From Acidimicrobiia bacterium (GTDB taxonomy: Bacteria > Actinomycetota > Acidimicrobiia > Acidimicrobiales > AC-14): 13,276 nucleotides of DNA. Location: NCBI GenBank assembly GCA_019243595.1, contig JAFAUA010000375.1, positions 1 through 13,276 of the forward strand, written 5' to 3'. Positions 6,528 through 13,276 of the stretch are shown here, piece after piece; position 1 is the first letter of the stretch; each line of letters opens with the position of its first letter. The notes under the pieces were generated by a model. That model ran no database searches, had not been told where the DNA came from, and worked only from the letters and a program-made list of their open reading frames with translations. A program made the position numbers and the translations under genes.

Positions 6528-7155
6528 GCGCCAGCGGCTGGTCCGCTTCGACGGCGCCGAGCGCATCCTGCACTGGGTGAACGCCGCCCTCTTCCTCACT
6601 GTGATGTCGACGGCCGCCGTCCTCTACGTCGGTCCACTGGCGGCGGCGGTCGGCCGGCGCGAGCTCGTCCGTCAGATCCACGTGTGGTGCGGCATCGCCC
6701 TCCCGGTGCCCCTCCTCGTCACACTCGCAGGCAAGTGGGGCGGGGGTCTGCGCGCCGATATAAGCCGTCTCAACCGGTGGACGGCGGACGACCGCCGCTG
6801 GTTCCGATCGTTCGGCCGTGACCCTTACGTCGAGCTCGGCAAGTTCAACCCGGGCCAGAAGCTCAACGCCTCGTTCATCGCCGGCGTCATCGTCGTCATG
6901 CTCGGCACCGGCTCGATCATGAACTGGTTCCACTACTTCCCGGTCGACTGGCGCACGGGCGCCACCTTCGTCCACGACTGGGTGGCCATCGCCCTGTTCG
7001 TCGTGGTCGTCGGTCACATCGGCATGGCCCTCGCCGATCCCGACTCGCTCAACAGCATGCTGCGCGGCACTATCGACGCCACCTGGGCGCGCCAGCGCCG
7101 GCCCCGCTGGTACGCGGAGGAGACCCGCACGAGCGACGAAACCGCTCTGCACTAG
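6499..7155 (+). CDS. Cytochrome b561/b6-type diheme membrane protein, partner of the molybdoenzyme
   Basis: A 218-residue membrane protein with four predicted helices at about 24-46, 58-78, 122-142 and 155-178. A histidine lies in or near each: H25 (RILHW), H61 (QIHVW), H159 (FVHDW) and H173 (VGHIG). This is the arrangement expected for two b-type hemes in FdnI/cytochrome b561-like subunits. The start is ATG 6499, inside the end of the upstream gene (29-base overlap), so the two are almost certainly translated together. It probably carries electrons between the quinone pool and the exported molybdoenzyme, the role MsrQ has for MsrP, but the sequence is of the cytochrome b/b6 type rather than MsrQ. 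The C-terminal tail from 180 is charged and probably cytoplasmic. The electron direction cannot be decided. Confidence 0.83.
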   Translation: MVATTSPRAERQRLVRFDGAERILHWVNAALFLTVMSTAAVLYVGPLAAAVGRRELVRQIHVWCGIALPVPLLVTLAGKWGGGLRADISRLNRWTADDRRWFRSFGRDPYVELGKFNPGQKLNASFIAGVIVVMLGTGSIMNWFHYFPVDWRTGATFVHDWVAIALFVVVVGHIGMALADPDSLNSMLRGTIDATWARQRRPRWYAEETRTSDETALH

Positions 7156-7165
7156 AAACGGAGCC

Positions 7166-8104
7166 GTGTTGCCCACCGTGGTCGGCTTCATCTCCTACCA
7201 CCCTCTCGTCCACGTCAAGCTCGGACCGCTGAACATCTCGCCCCACGGCGTCGGCATCGCCGTGGGGTTCCTGGCGGGCGCCCGGCTCATGCTGCCGGCT
7301 GCCAACCGCAAGGGGATCAAGGACGAGCAGGTGTATGCCCTGCTCACTCGCGCCGCTATCGGCGCCATCATCGGTGCCCGCCTCGCCTACGTCGTCAACC
7401 ACCTCAGCGACTACAGCTCACCGCTCGAGATCCTCAAGGTGTGGCACGGCGGCATCTCGCTGCTCGGCGGGATCGCGGGCGCCATCCTGCTCGCGCTCCC
7501 CAAGATGAAGGCCGAGCGTCTCTCGTTCTGGAAGGTGATGGACGCTGCCGCGCCCGGCATGGCGCTCGGCGTCATCATCGGGCGCATCGGCGACCTCATC
7601 GTCGCCGACCACCTCGGGAAGTCGACGAAGTTCTTCCTGGGCTACAAGTGCCCCGATGCCGTCACCGCATCGCCGTGCCACGGCAGCACCCAGGGAATGA
7701 GCGCGGGAGCGATCGTGCACCAGACGGCGCTGTACGACTTCATCTCGACCATCTTTCTGCTGCTCTTCCTGCTGCGCCTTCGCCGCAAGGAGCGTTACGA
7801 CAGCTTCCTGATCCTCGTGTTCGCCGTCTGGTACGGCGCCATGCGGATCGTCGAGGACTTCCTGCGGGAGGACGTCCGCCACTTCGGCCTCACCGGCAGC
7901 CAGTGGAGCTCGATCGTGCTCGTCGCCGTCTGCCTGATCCTGCTCGCTTTTTACCGGCACACGCCGGCGGTGGGGCAGTGGGACCGGCTCCCGCCCGAGG
8001 ACGGCCCAGGCGAGGATGTCGAGGACGGCGAGGCCGCTGCCCAGACGTCAAGGATCGGCGAGCAACCTACGCTGATCCCGCCGGAGCCTCATCAGGAGGA
8101 GTGA
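7166..8104 (+). CDS. lgt: Prolipoprotein diacylglyceryl transferase (Lgt), atypical
   Basis: A 312-residue polytopic membrane enzyme that transfers diacylglycerol from phosphatidylglycerol to the lipobox cysteine of prolipoproteins. Family features: SPHGVGIAVGF (25-35), WHGGISLLGG (93-102), GRIGDLIVADHLG (139-151), HQTALYD (185-191) and WYGAMRIVEDFLRED (222-236). R140 and R227 match the key arginines R143 and R239 of E. coli Lgt. Leucine stands where E. coli has the catalytic H103, and N146, E151 and E243 appear as D143, D148 and D231 if aligned without gaps. Two cysteines (C162, C171) lie in an extended loop, and the tail from about 272 is acidic and low in complexity. The start is uncertain: GTG 7166, TTG 7169 and GTG 7178 all follow GGAG at 7160-7163. 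TTG 7169 has the best spacing; GTG 7166 is given as the longest. Confidence 0.85.
   Translation: MLPTVVGFISYHPLVHVKLGPLNISPHGVGIAVGFLAGARLMLPAANRKGIKDEQVYALLTRAAIGAIIGARLAYVVNHLSDYSSPLEILKVWHGGISLLGGIAGAILLALPKMKAERLSFWKVMDAAAPGMALGVIIGRIGDLIVADHLGKSTKFFLGYKCPDAVTASPCHGSTQGMSAGAIVHQTALYDFISTIFLLLFLLRLRRKERYDSFLILVFAVWYGAMRIVEDFLREDVRHFGLTGSQWSSIVLVAVCLILLAFYRHTPAVGQWDRLPPEDGPGEDVEDGEAAAQTSRIGEQPTLIPPEPHQEE
8094..8099 (+). promoter_or_regulatory. Ribosome binding site that fixes a TTG start
   Basis: AGGAGG lies eight bases before the TTG at 8108, inside the last codons of lgt. It supports TTG as the start of the DUF3107 gene. The GTG at 8101 is in another frame. Confidence 0.6.
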
Positions 8105-8107
8105 ACG

Positions 8108-8344
8108 TTGGACGTACGGATCGGTGTCACCTACACGCCGAAGGAGATCGAAGTCGAGCTGAGCGACGACACCGACCGCGACGAGCTGATCAGGACGGTC
8201 GAGGACGCGGTGTCGGGCGACGGCAAGATGCTGTGGCTCACGGACCGCAAGGGTCGAAGTGTCGGCGTGCCGTCAGCCAAGCTGGCCTACGTCGAGATCG
8301 GCGCCGGCGCGAGCGACCGCCGCGTGGGGTTCGCGGCGCTGTAA
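8108..8344 (+). CDS. DUF3107 family small protein
   Basis: A 78-residue acidic protein starting at TTG 8108 with a strong AGGAGG. It matches the actinobacterial DUF3107 family in length and layout: an opening strand (VRIGVTYTPKEIEVEL), a short helix (RDELIRTVEDAVSG), a strand (KMLWLTDRKGRSVGVP) and the closing AKLAYVEIGA-GASDRRVGF. No enzyme motif or membrane segment is visible and the molecular function is unknown. It lies three bases after lgt and 18 bases before the first ArsA-like ATPase, so it is probably co-transcribed with both. DUF3107 proteins are widely kept in actinobacteria. Confidence 0.85.
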   Translation: MDVRIGVTYTPKEIEVELSDDTDRDELIRTVEDAVSGDGKMLWLTDRKGRSVGVPSAKLAYVEIGAGASDRRVGFAAL

Positions 8345-8362
8345 GCGGGTAGCCCAGAGGAC

Positions 8363-9313
8363 ATGGCTCGCGACCTGCTCGACCACAAGCTGCTGTTCGT
8401 CACCGGCAAGGGCGGCGTGGGCAAGAGCACGGTCGCGGCGGCGCTGGCCCTGCTGGCATCGCAGCGTGGCAAGCGCACGCTGGCCTGTGAGATCGACGCC
8501 AAGGGTAACCTCTCGGACTTCTTCGAGTCCGGCCCGACCGACTACGAACCGCGCGAGGTGCAGCCCAACCTCTACGCCATGTCGATGGACACCGAAGCGT
8601 CGCTGCAGGAGTACCTGCGGCTGCAGATGCGACTGCCGGCGATCGCCCGCATCGGCCCGCTGGCGCGAGCGTTCGAGTTCGTGGCCACCGCGGCGCCGGG
8701 TGTGCGCGAGATCCTCACCGTCGGCAAGCCGGTGTGGGAGGTCCGCGAGGGCCACTACGACCTGGTCGTCGTCGACGCCGTTGCCACGGGCCACATCGTG
8801 AGCCAGCTGGCCGCGCCCCAGTCGATCAACGAGCTCGTGCACGTGGGGCTCATCCGCCAGCAGACCGGCTGGCTCATCGACATCCTCGGCAAGAAGGAGA
8901 CGACCGGCCTCGTCATCGTCACCACGCCCGAGGAGATGCCGGTGAACGAGACGATTGAGCTGGCCGGGCGCGTCGAGGACGAGACCGACGTCGCCCTCAA
9001 GGGCATCGTCGTCAACCGCGTGCTGCCCGAGCTGTTCGGCCGCGGCGAAGAGGAGGTGTTCGAGGAGCTGCGCCAGCCGGCGGCCGTCGGCGCCCTCGAC
9101 GACTCCCTCGGGAGCCCGGTCGAGCCCGTGTTCGAGGCCGCCCGTCTGGCCGTCACCATGCGCCGCACGCGCGCCGGGCACCTCGATCGGCTGCGCACCT
9201 CGATCGACTCCTCGATCCCGCTGCTCTACGTGCCGTACCTGTTCATGCGGGCCCACGGCTTCCGTACCACCCGCCAGGTCGCGGAGGCCCTGAGCGCGGA
9301 GCTCAGCTACTGA
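8363..9313 (+). CDS. ArsA/Get3-like ATPase, first of a pair (Rv3679-like)
   Basis: A 316-residue soluble P-loop ATPase of the ArsA/Get3 (SIMIBI) class. The deviant Walker A GKGGVGKST (15-23) keeps the signature lysine K16. Switch I is CEIDAKGNLSDFF (42-54), and switch II is VVVDAVATGH (135-144), comparable to DTAPTGH in Get3. There is one cysteine (C42), so neither the Get3 zinc CxxC nor the arsenite cysteines of ArsA are present. Relatives in M. tuberculosis (Rv3679, next to Rv3680) are described as Get3 homologues. An arsenite-pump role is unlikely, since no ArsB or ArsR is nearby. ATG 8363 follows AGAGG at 8356-8360. The stop overlaps the next ATG by one base (TGATG), so the two ATPases are made together. 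Confidence 0.9.
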   Translation: MARDLLDHKLLFVTGKGGVGKSTVAAALALLASQRGKRTLACEIDAKGNLSDFFESGPTDYEPREVQPNLYAMSMDTEASLQEYLRLQMRLPAIARIGPLARAFEFVATAAPGVREILTVGKPVWEVREGHYDLVVVDAVATGHIVSQLAAPQSINELVHVGLIRQQTGWLIDILGKKETTGLVIVTTPEEMPVNETIELAGRVEDETDVALKGIVVNRVLPELFGRGEEEVFEELRQPAAVGALDDSLGSPVEPVFEAARLAVTMRRTRAGHLDRLRTSIDSSIPLLYVPYLFMRAHGFRTTRQVAEALSAELSY

Positions 9314-10500
9314 TGGCCCCCAAGCGTCGCAAGGACGACGAGCGGGCGACGTCGCTCGAGCACCTGCTGGCGGCCAAGGAGATCGCCGTCGTGTGCGGGT
9401 CGGGCGGCGTCGGCAAGACGACGACGGCCGCCGCCGCCGCCGCCATGGCGGCCGCGTCCCTCGGCGGCAAGGTGCTGGTGGTCACCGTCGACCCCGCCCG
9501 AAGACTGGCCAACGCCCTGGGCCTGGAGGGCTTCGGGAACAAGGAGAAGCCGGTACCGCCCGACGCCTTCAAGCAGGCGGGCGTGCAGCCGCGCGGCGAG
9601 CTGTGGGCCGCCATGCTCGACACCAAGGAGTCCTGGGACGCGCTCATCCACATGCACGCGCCTGACAAGGAAACCGCCAAGCGCATCCTCGACAACCCGC
9701 TGTACCAGAACGTCTCGGGCCGCTTCGTGCAGAGCCACGATTACATCGCCATGGAGCGGCTCTACGAGATCCACACCAGCGGCGACTACGACCTGATCGT
9801 CGTCGACACGCCGCCGACGAGGAACGCCATCGACTTCCTCGAAGCGCCCGAGCACATGGCCGACTTCTTCAGCAGTCGCTTCCTGCGTTGGCTGACGGCG
9901 CCCGCGAGATCGCGGGTCATCAACTTCGCCTCGCGACCCTTCTATCAGGTGGCCGACCGCATCCTGGGCACGCAGTTCCTGCAGGACATCTCCGAATTTT
10001 TCATGAACTTCCAGACGATGTATGACGGGTTCGTCGAGCGCGCGCGGGCCGTCGACCGTCTCCTGCACGACCGGCGCACGACGTTCATCGTCGTCAGCAC
10101 CCTCGAGCACGTCCCCGTGCGCGAGGCGGAGTTCTTCATCGAGGCGCTCGACGAGCGCAAGTTCCATCTCGGTGCTCTCGTCCTCAACAAGGTGCTGCCG
10201 TCGTACTTCCGTGATGAAGGTGCCACCAAGGTCGCCGAGCGCCTCTGTTCAGACTCCCCGGAGGTCGCCCACGCCGCGGAGTCGCTCATCGCCAACCCCG
10301 ACAAGGCGGCGCCCGTTCTGCGCGAGGTCGGCGAGAGCTTCCTCAACTTCCAGGTGGTCGCCAAGCGCGAGCAGGAGCAGCGCAACGAGCTGGCGAAGCT
10401 CCCCGAGGTCGTGGCGACCGTCCCGTATTTCGACTCCGATATCTACGACATGGGCGGCCTGCTCGACCTGGGCTTCCAGATTTGGGGGAGACGTGACTGA
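9313..10500 (+). CDS. ArsA/Get3-like ATPase, second of a pair (Rv3680-like)
   Basis: A 395-residue partner ATPase. Walker A reads GSGGVGKTT (29-37), so the signature lysine of the deviant motif is replaced by S30 while the catalytic K35 stays. VVTVDPARRLANALG (58-72) is switch I. VVDTPPTRNAIDFLEAPEH (165-183) is switch II with a family-specific extension. Residues 185-245 are rich in aromatic and hydrophobic residues (FFSSRFLRWL, FYQVADRILG, EFFMNF) and could form a client-binding surface as in Get3. Cysteines are few and form no CxxC. A run of six GCC codons (9427-9444) follows the P-loop. The start shares its A with the previous stop. The 3' end overlaps the nitroreductase gene by eight bases. 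A heterodimer with the preceding protein is likely; the client is unknown. Confidence 0.9.
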   Translation: MAPKRRKDDERATSLEHLLAAKEIAVVCGSGGVGKTTTAAAAAAMAAASLGGKVLVVTVDPARRLANALGLEGFGNKEKPVPPDAFKQAGVQPRGELWAAMLDTKESWDALIHMHAPDKETAKRILDNPLYQNVSGRFVQSHDYIAMERLYEIHTSGDYDLIVVDTPPTRNAIDFLEAPEHMADFFSSRFLRWLTAPARSRVINFASRPFYQVADRILGTQFLQDISEFFMNFQTMYDGFVERARAVDRLLHDRRTTFIVVSTLEHVPVREAEFFIEALDERKFHLGALVLNKVLPSYFRDEGATKVAERLCSDSPEVAHAAESLIANPDKAAPVLREVGESFLNFQVVAKREQEQRNELAKLPEVVATVPYFDSDIYDMGGLLDLGFQIWGRRD

Positions 10501-11188
10501 CGTCAGCGACGCGACGGGCAAGACGCTTGGTGAGGTCGAGAAGGGCCTCGACATGCCGCTGCAGGAAGCGATGCTGACCCAGCGCGCCATCCGGCGCCTG
10601 AAGCCAGACCTCGTCGACGACGCCATCGTGCTGAAGTGCATCGAGCTCGCCCTCAAGGCTCCCACCGGGTCCAACGGCCAGAACTGGGAGTTCCTCGTCG
10701 TGAAGGACCGCGAGGCGAAGGCGGCGCTCGGGCGGGAGAACCGCCGGTCGAGCTCGCTGTACCTCGGCGTCGGCCGGCGCCAGAACCGCGGCAACGACGC
10801 CATGCTGCGGGTCATCGACGCTGTGCAGTGGCAGGCCGATCACTTCGAGGAGATCCCAGTGCTGGTCGTCCCCTGCCTGCGGGGCAACCACTTGCCCTTC
10901 GTCCCGATGCCGCCGATGGTTCACTCGTCGTACTACGGCTCGATCTATCCGAGCGTGCAGAACCTGCTGCTGGCCGCACGCGCCATGGGCCTGGGCGGCG
11001 CGCTGATCACCCTGCCGCTGTGGAGCACGACGATCGCCCGGCGCATCCTCGGACTCCCGACGTCGGTGGTGCCGTGCTGCGTCGTCCCCCTCGGCTGGCC
11101 GCAGGGCCGCTACGGGCCGACAACGCGCAAACCGGTCGGCGACGTCGTGCACCTCGACCGCTTCGGCAACCAGCCCTGGAAGGATTGA
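10493..11188 (+). CDS. Nitroreductase-family flavoprotein
   Basis: A 231-residue FMN-dependent oxidoreductase of the nitroreductase fold. The N-terminal phosphate-binding segment is TQRAIRRLKPD (29-39), followed by ALKAPTGSNGQNWEFLVV (53-70). The second flavin-binding part is GSIYPSVQNLLLAARAMGLGG (149-169), and PLGWPQGRYGPTTRKP (199-214) closes the site. Such enzymes use NAD(P)H to reduce nitro, quinone or enone compounds, or act on F420 or deazaflavin partners in some lineages; the substrate cannot be assigned. GTG 10493 overlaps the end of the ATPase gene by eight bases and follows GGGGGAG at 10484-10490. The frame is open back to 10022, but that part lies inside the ATPase gene and is not coding. 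The coupling links it to the ATPase pair. Confidence 0.86.
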   Translation: MTDVSDATGKTLGEVEKGLDMPLQEAMLTQRAIRRLKPDLVDDAIVLKCIELALKAPTGSNGQNWEFLVVKDREAKAALGRENRRSSSLYLGVGRRQNRGNDAMLRVIDAVQWQADHFEEIPVLVVPCLRGNHLPFVPMPPMVHSSYYGSIYPSVQNLLLAARAMGLGGALITLPLWSTTIARRILGLPTSVVPCCVVPLGWPQGRYGPTTRKPVGDVVHLDRFGNQPWKD

Positions 11189-11202
11189 CGCAGGGCCGCC
11201 CG

Positions 11203-11208
11203 TACTCT
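11203..11208 (+). promoter_or_regulatory. Possible -10 box before the PHP phosphoesterase gene
   Basis: TACTCT fits TANNNT and lies eight bases before the GTG at 11217 in a 28-base gap. No ribosome site precedes that GTG, which is compatible with a leaderless or nearly leaderless transcript. The match is short and could be chance. Confidence 0.3.
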
Positions 11209-11216
11209 TTACGGCG

Positions 11217-12083
11217 GTGCTCGACTACCACCTTCACCTCTGGCCGCACGGCACGCCGTCGTCGCAGCCCACGCTCGACGAGCTGGCCGCATACTGCGAG
11301 ACCGCGGCGCGCGCGGGCGTCGGCGAGATCGCGCTGACCGAGCACCTCTTTCGCTTCCGGCAGGCCGACGCCGCCCTCGCCGGGTTCTGGGACGACGATG
11401 CGAACCCGGCGCTGCGCGCCTCGCTCGCCGCCTATTGGCGCGAGCACGCCCATGCCGATCTCGACGCCTACGTCGACGCCGTGCTCGAGGCCAAGGCGGC
11501 CGGGCTGCCCGTCGTGCTCGGCCTCGAGGTCGACCACTACGCGGGGCGCATGGACAAGGTTGCTGCAGTCTTGAGGGGGTATCCGTTTGACGTGCTGCTC
11601 GGCTCGGTGCACTGGGTCGGCGCGTGGGGCTTCGACCAGCTCGGCAATCCCCTCGTCGACGCCGAGTGGGACTCGCGGTCGATCGACGCCGTCTGGGACT
11701 CGTACACCGAGGCGCTCGAGGAGCTGGCCGCCTCGCGGGTCTGCGACGTGCTTGCCCATCCCGACCTGATCAAGCTCACCGGTCGGCGTCCGTCGGTGCC
11801 CGACGAGTGGTACGACCGCATGGCCGAGGCCGCAGCGGCGTCGGGAATGGCGGCGGAGGTGTCGTCGGCGGGGTGGCGTAAGCCGGTCGGCGAGGCCTAT
11901 CCGGCGCCACCCCTGCTGGCCCGGTTCCGCAAAGCGGGCGTCCCCGCGACCACGGCGTCCGACTCCCACGGTTTGGGCGACGTGGCGTCACGCTCGGCCG
12001 ACCTGCGGGCGCTGCTGGCCGACGCCGGCTACGAGACGCTCACGTCGTTCCGTCAGCGGGCTGCGGAACAGGTTCCGGTGTAG
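11217..12083 (+). CDS. PHP-family phosphoesterase, histidinol-phosphatase-like
   Basis: A 288-residue metal-dependent phosphoesterase. The metal-binding motifs of the PHP domain are all present: DYHLH (3-7; H5 and H7), TEH (41-43), GLEVDHY (102-108; E104), GSVHW (129-133; H132), AHPDLIK (180-186; H181) and SDSHG (248-252; D249 and H251). This set supports a trinuclear metal centre. Overall length and the AGWRKPVGEAYPAPPLL segment (218-234) fit HisK-type histidinol-phosphatases, which make histidinol from histidinol phosphate. No other his gene is nearby, so another small phosphate ester could be the substrate. The start is GTG 11217, directly before the DYHLH motif as is usual in this family; no Shine-Dalgarno is evident. 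The next gene starts two bases after its stop. Confidence 0.87.
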   Translation: MLDYHLHLWPHGTPSSQPTLDELAAYCETAARAGVGEIALTEHLFRFRQADAALAGFWDDDANPALRASLAAYWREHAHADLDAYVDAVLEAKAAGLPVVLGLEVDHYAGRMDKVAAVLRGYPFDVLLGSVHWVGAWGFDQLGNPLVDAEWDSRSIDAVWDSYTEALEELAASRVCDVLAHPDLIKLTGRRPSVPDEWYDRMAEAAAASGMAAEVSSAGWRKPVGEAYPAPPLLARFRKAGVPATTASDSHGLGDVASRSADLRALLADAGYETLTSFRQRAAEQVPV

Positions 12084-12085
12084 GG

Positions 12086-13276
12086 ATGGCCAACTTCGAG
12101 GAACTGGCGCGAGCCCACACGGATCTCGATGGCCAAGCCGTCCAGCACCTGCAGCGCCTGGTCGTGTCGTGGAGCCTGCTCGCCGACCTGTGCTTCGCCG
12201 ACCTCCTGCTGTTCGCACCGCTGGCCGACGGGGACGGCGAGCGCTTCATCATCCTCGGCCAGATCCGGCCGACGACCAGCCAGACCCTGTACCGCGAGGA
12301 CCAGGTGGGCCGCGTGATCGACCAGCTCGAGCGCCCGGTCGTGGCGCGCGCCTGGCAGCTGGGCCAGATCATCGACGGCGAGTTGAGCATCAACCGCGGC
12401 GAGCGGGCGCGGGTGCAGTGCATCCCCGTGCGCCGCAAGGACGCGCTCGTGGGGATCCTGGCGCGGGAGTCGGCGCCGTCGGTCGGCCGCCGTCCCGGCG
12501 AGCTGGAGCGCGTCTACGTCGAGATCTTCGACCGCTTCGCCCGCATGATCACCACCGGCGAGTTCCCGTTTTCCATCGACGAGGTCGCTTCCGAGGAGGC
12601 GCCCCGCGTCGGCGACGGCGTGCTGCTGCTCGACTCCACGGCGCGCATCGAGTACGCCTCGCCGAACGCCATCTCCGCCCTGCACCGCATGGGGATGCAC
12701 TCCAACGCCGAGGGGGCGCGGCTGATGGAGCTGGGGCTCGACGAGGCCCCCGTGAAGGCCGCGTTCGCTACCGGCCTGCCCGCCATCGAGGACGTCGACC
12801 AGGGTGGCATCACCTTGCTTGTGCGCTGCATCCCGCTCCTGGACCACGGCAAGCCCACGGGTGCGGCGGTGATCGTGCGCGACGTCACCGACCTCCGAAG
12901 CCGGGACCGGCTGCTGCTGTCCAAAGAGGCCACCATCCGCGAGGTCCACCACCGGGTGAAGAACAACCTGCAGACGATCTCGTCGCTGCTGCGCATCCAG
13001 GGCCGGCGCATGGACAACGCCGAGGCCAAGGTTGCCGTCGAGGAGTCGGTGCGCCGCATCCGCTCGATCGCCTTGGTGCACGAGACGCTGTCGAGGGCGG
13101 CGGGCGAGGAGCTGGAGTTCGACGAGATCCTGCACCAGCTCACGCGCATGGCCGAAGAGGGCCTGGTGATGCCCGACCGCGCCGTGCGGTTCACGGTCGA
13201 CGGCGACGCCGGCGAGCTCCGGGCCGAGGTGGCCACTCCGTTGGCGCTGGTCGTCAGCGAGCTGCTGCAGAACGCC
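12086..13276 (+). CDS. pdtaS: PdtaS-like sensor histidine kinase, 3' partial
   Basis: The first 397 residues of a soluble two-component sensor kinase that runs off the window. Residues 1-155 form a GAF-like N-terminal sensor as in PdtaS (FEELARAHTDLDGQAVQHLQ, then LCFADLLLFAPL). Residues 175-270 form a PAS-like domain (VLLLDSTARIEYASPNAISAL, ending VIVRDVTDLRSRD). The HisKA_2 H-box is REVHHRVKNNLQTISSLLRI (285-304), with H289 the likely phosphorylated residue. An N-box of the HATPase domain begins at LALVVSELLQNA (386-397). The G-boxes lie outside the window. There are no membrane helices, so it senses an internal signal. In mycobacteria PdtaS acts with the RNA-binding ANTAR regulator PdtaR. 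Start ATG 12086 is two bases after the preceding stop; the ribosome site is weak. Confidence 0.9.
   Translation, partial: MANFEELARAHTDLDGQAVQHLQRLVVSWSLLADLCFADLLLFAPLADGDGERFIILGQIRPTTSQTLYREDQVGRVIDQLERPVVARAWQLGQIIDGELSINRGERARVQCIPVRRKDALVGILARESAPSVGRRPGELERVYVEIFDRFARMITTGEFPFSIDEVASEEAPRVGDGVLLLDSTARIEYASPNAISALHRMGMHSNAEGARLMELGLDEAPVKAAFATGLPAIEDVDQGGITLLVRCIPLLDHGKPTGAAVIVRDVTDLRSRDRLLLSKEATIREVHHRVKNNLQTISSLLRIQGRRMDNAEAKVAVEESVRRIRSIALVHETLSRAAGEELEFDEILHQLTRMAEEGLVMPDRAVRFTVDGDAGELRAEVATPLALVVSELLQNA

Noticed and set aside
8273..9256. 327-residue open frame on the - strand
   Set aside because: It is antisense to the first ATPase gene with its intact P-loop and is composed of GC-driven charged residues.
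8363..9313. Arsenite-pump ATPase (ArsA) role
   Set aside because: The metal-binding cysteines of ArsA are absent and there is no arsB, arsC or arsR neighbour.
9427..9444. Run of six GCC codons in the second ATPase
   Set aside because: It codes a poly-alanine stretch in the helix after the P-loop. It is a plausible simple-sequence run in a GC-rich gene and no sign of phase variation is seen.
12053..13135. 360-residue open frame on the - strand
   Set aside because: It is antisense to the PdtaS-like kinase, which has GAF, PAS and H-box motifs. No motif is seen in the antisense product.
1..13276. tRNA, CRISPR, insertion sequence, phage or defence genes
   Set aside because: Intergenic gaps are 85 bases or less and no direct-repeat array, transposase, recombinase or defence domain could be recognised on either strand.

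Overview
The window is a GC-rich, tightly packed bacterial chromosome segment with 15 protein-coding genes; two of them run off the window ends. Several features point to an actinobacterium: a mycothiol-dependent (MDMPI/TIGR03086-type) enzyme, DUF3107, a PdtaS-like kinase, a tandem ArsA/Get3-type ATPase pair like Rv3679/Rv3680 of M. tuberculosis, and apparently leaderless promoters. The gene set would suit a deep-branching class such as Acidimicrobiia, but that is inference. I see no rRNA, tRNA, CRISPR array, transposase, integrase or phage gene, and no gene-free stretch above 90 bases.

Region 1 (1-1476, + strand): the 3' part of an AtuA/DUF1446 gene, followed by a one-base overlap with a small AtuA-like ferredoxin-fold gene. 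This is the split form of the acyclic terpene utilisation protein AtuA. An 11-bp perfect inverted repeat (1482-1557) fills the gap to the convergent operon and may end transcription from both sides.

Region 2 (1562-4561, - strand): a four-gene unit transcribed leftwards. In transcription order it encodes an ArsR/SufR-like winged-helix regulator with three candidate Fe-S cysteines, a cysteine desulfurase, a class I SAM methyltransferase and a TIGR03086 DinB-like protein. The first two genes are separated by 16 bases, the next two overlap by 4 and the last two abut.

Region 3 (4562-5770): only 51 bases separate the regulator from the divergent Mrp/ApbC Fe-S carrier ATPase. They hold a perfect 14-bp palindrome and core-promoter elements. 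Sulfur mobilisation, an Fe-S carrier and a putative Fe-S-sensing repressor thus probably form one Fe-S homeostasis module.

Region 4 (5796-8104, + strand): a Tat-exported sulfite-oxidase-family molybdoenzyme overlaps by 29 bases a four-helix cytochrome b that is its likely membrane partner. An atypical prolipoprotein diacylglyceryl transferase (Lgt) follows.

Region 5 (8108-11188, + strand): DUF3107, two ArsA/Get3-like ATPases coupled by a one-base overlap, and a nitroreductase that overlaps the second ATPase. The two ATPases differ in the signature lysine of the P-loop, which suggests an asymmetric heterodimer.

Region 6 (11217-13276, + strand): a PHP-family histidinol-phosphatase-like phosphoesterase and the first 397 codons of a PdtaS-like sensor histidine kinase that is cut by the window end.

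I found no convincing wholly new system. The best leads are the Fe-S module with its palindrome and CxxC-less Mrp, the asymmetric ATPase cluster, and the molybdoenzyme-cytochrome b pair.
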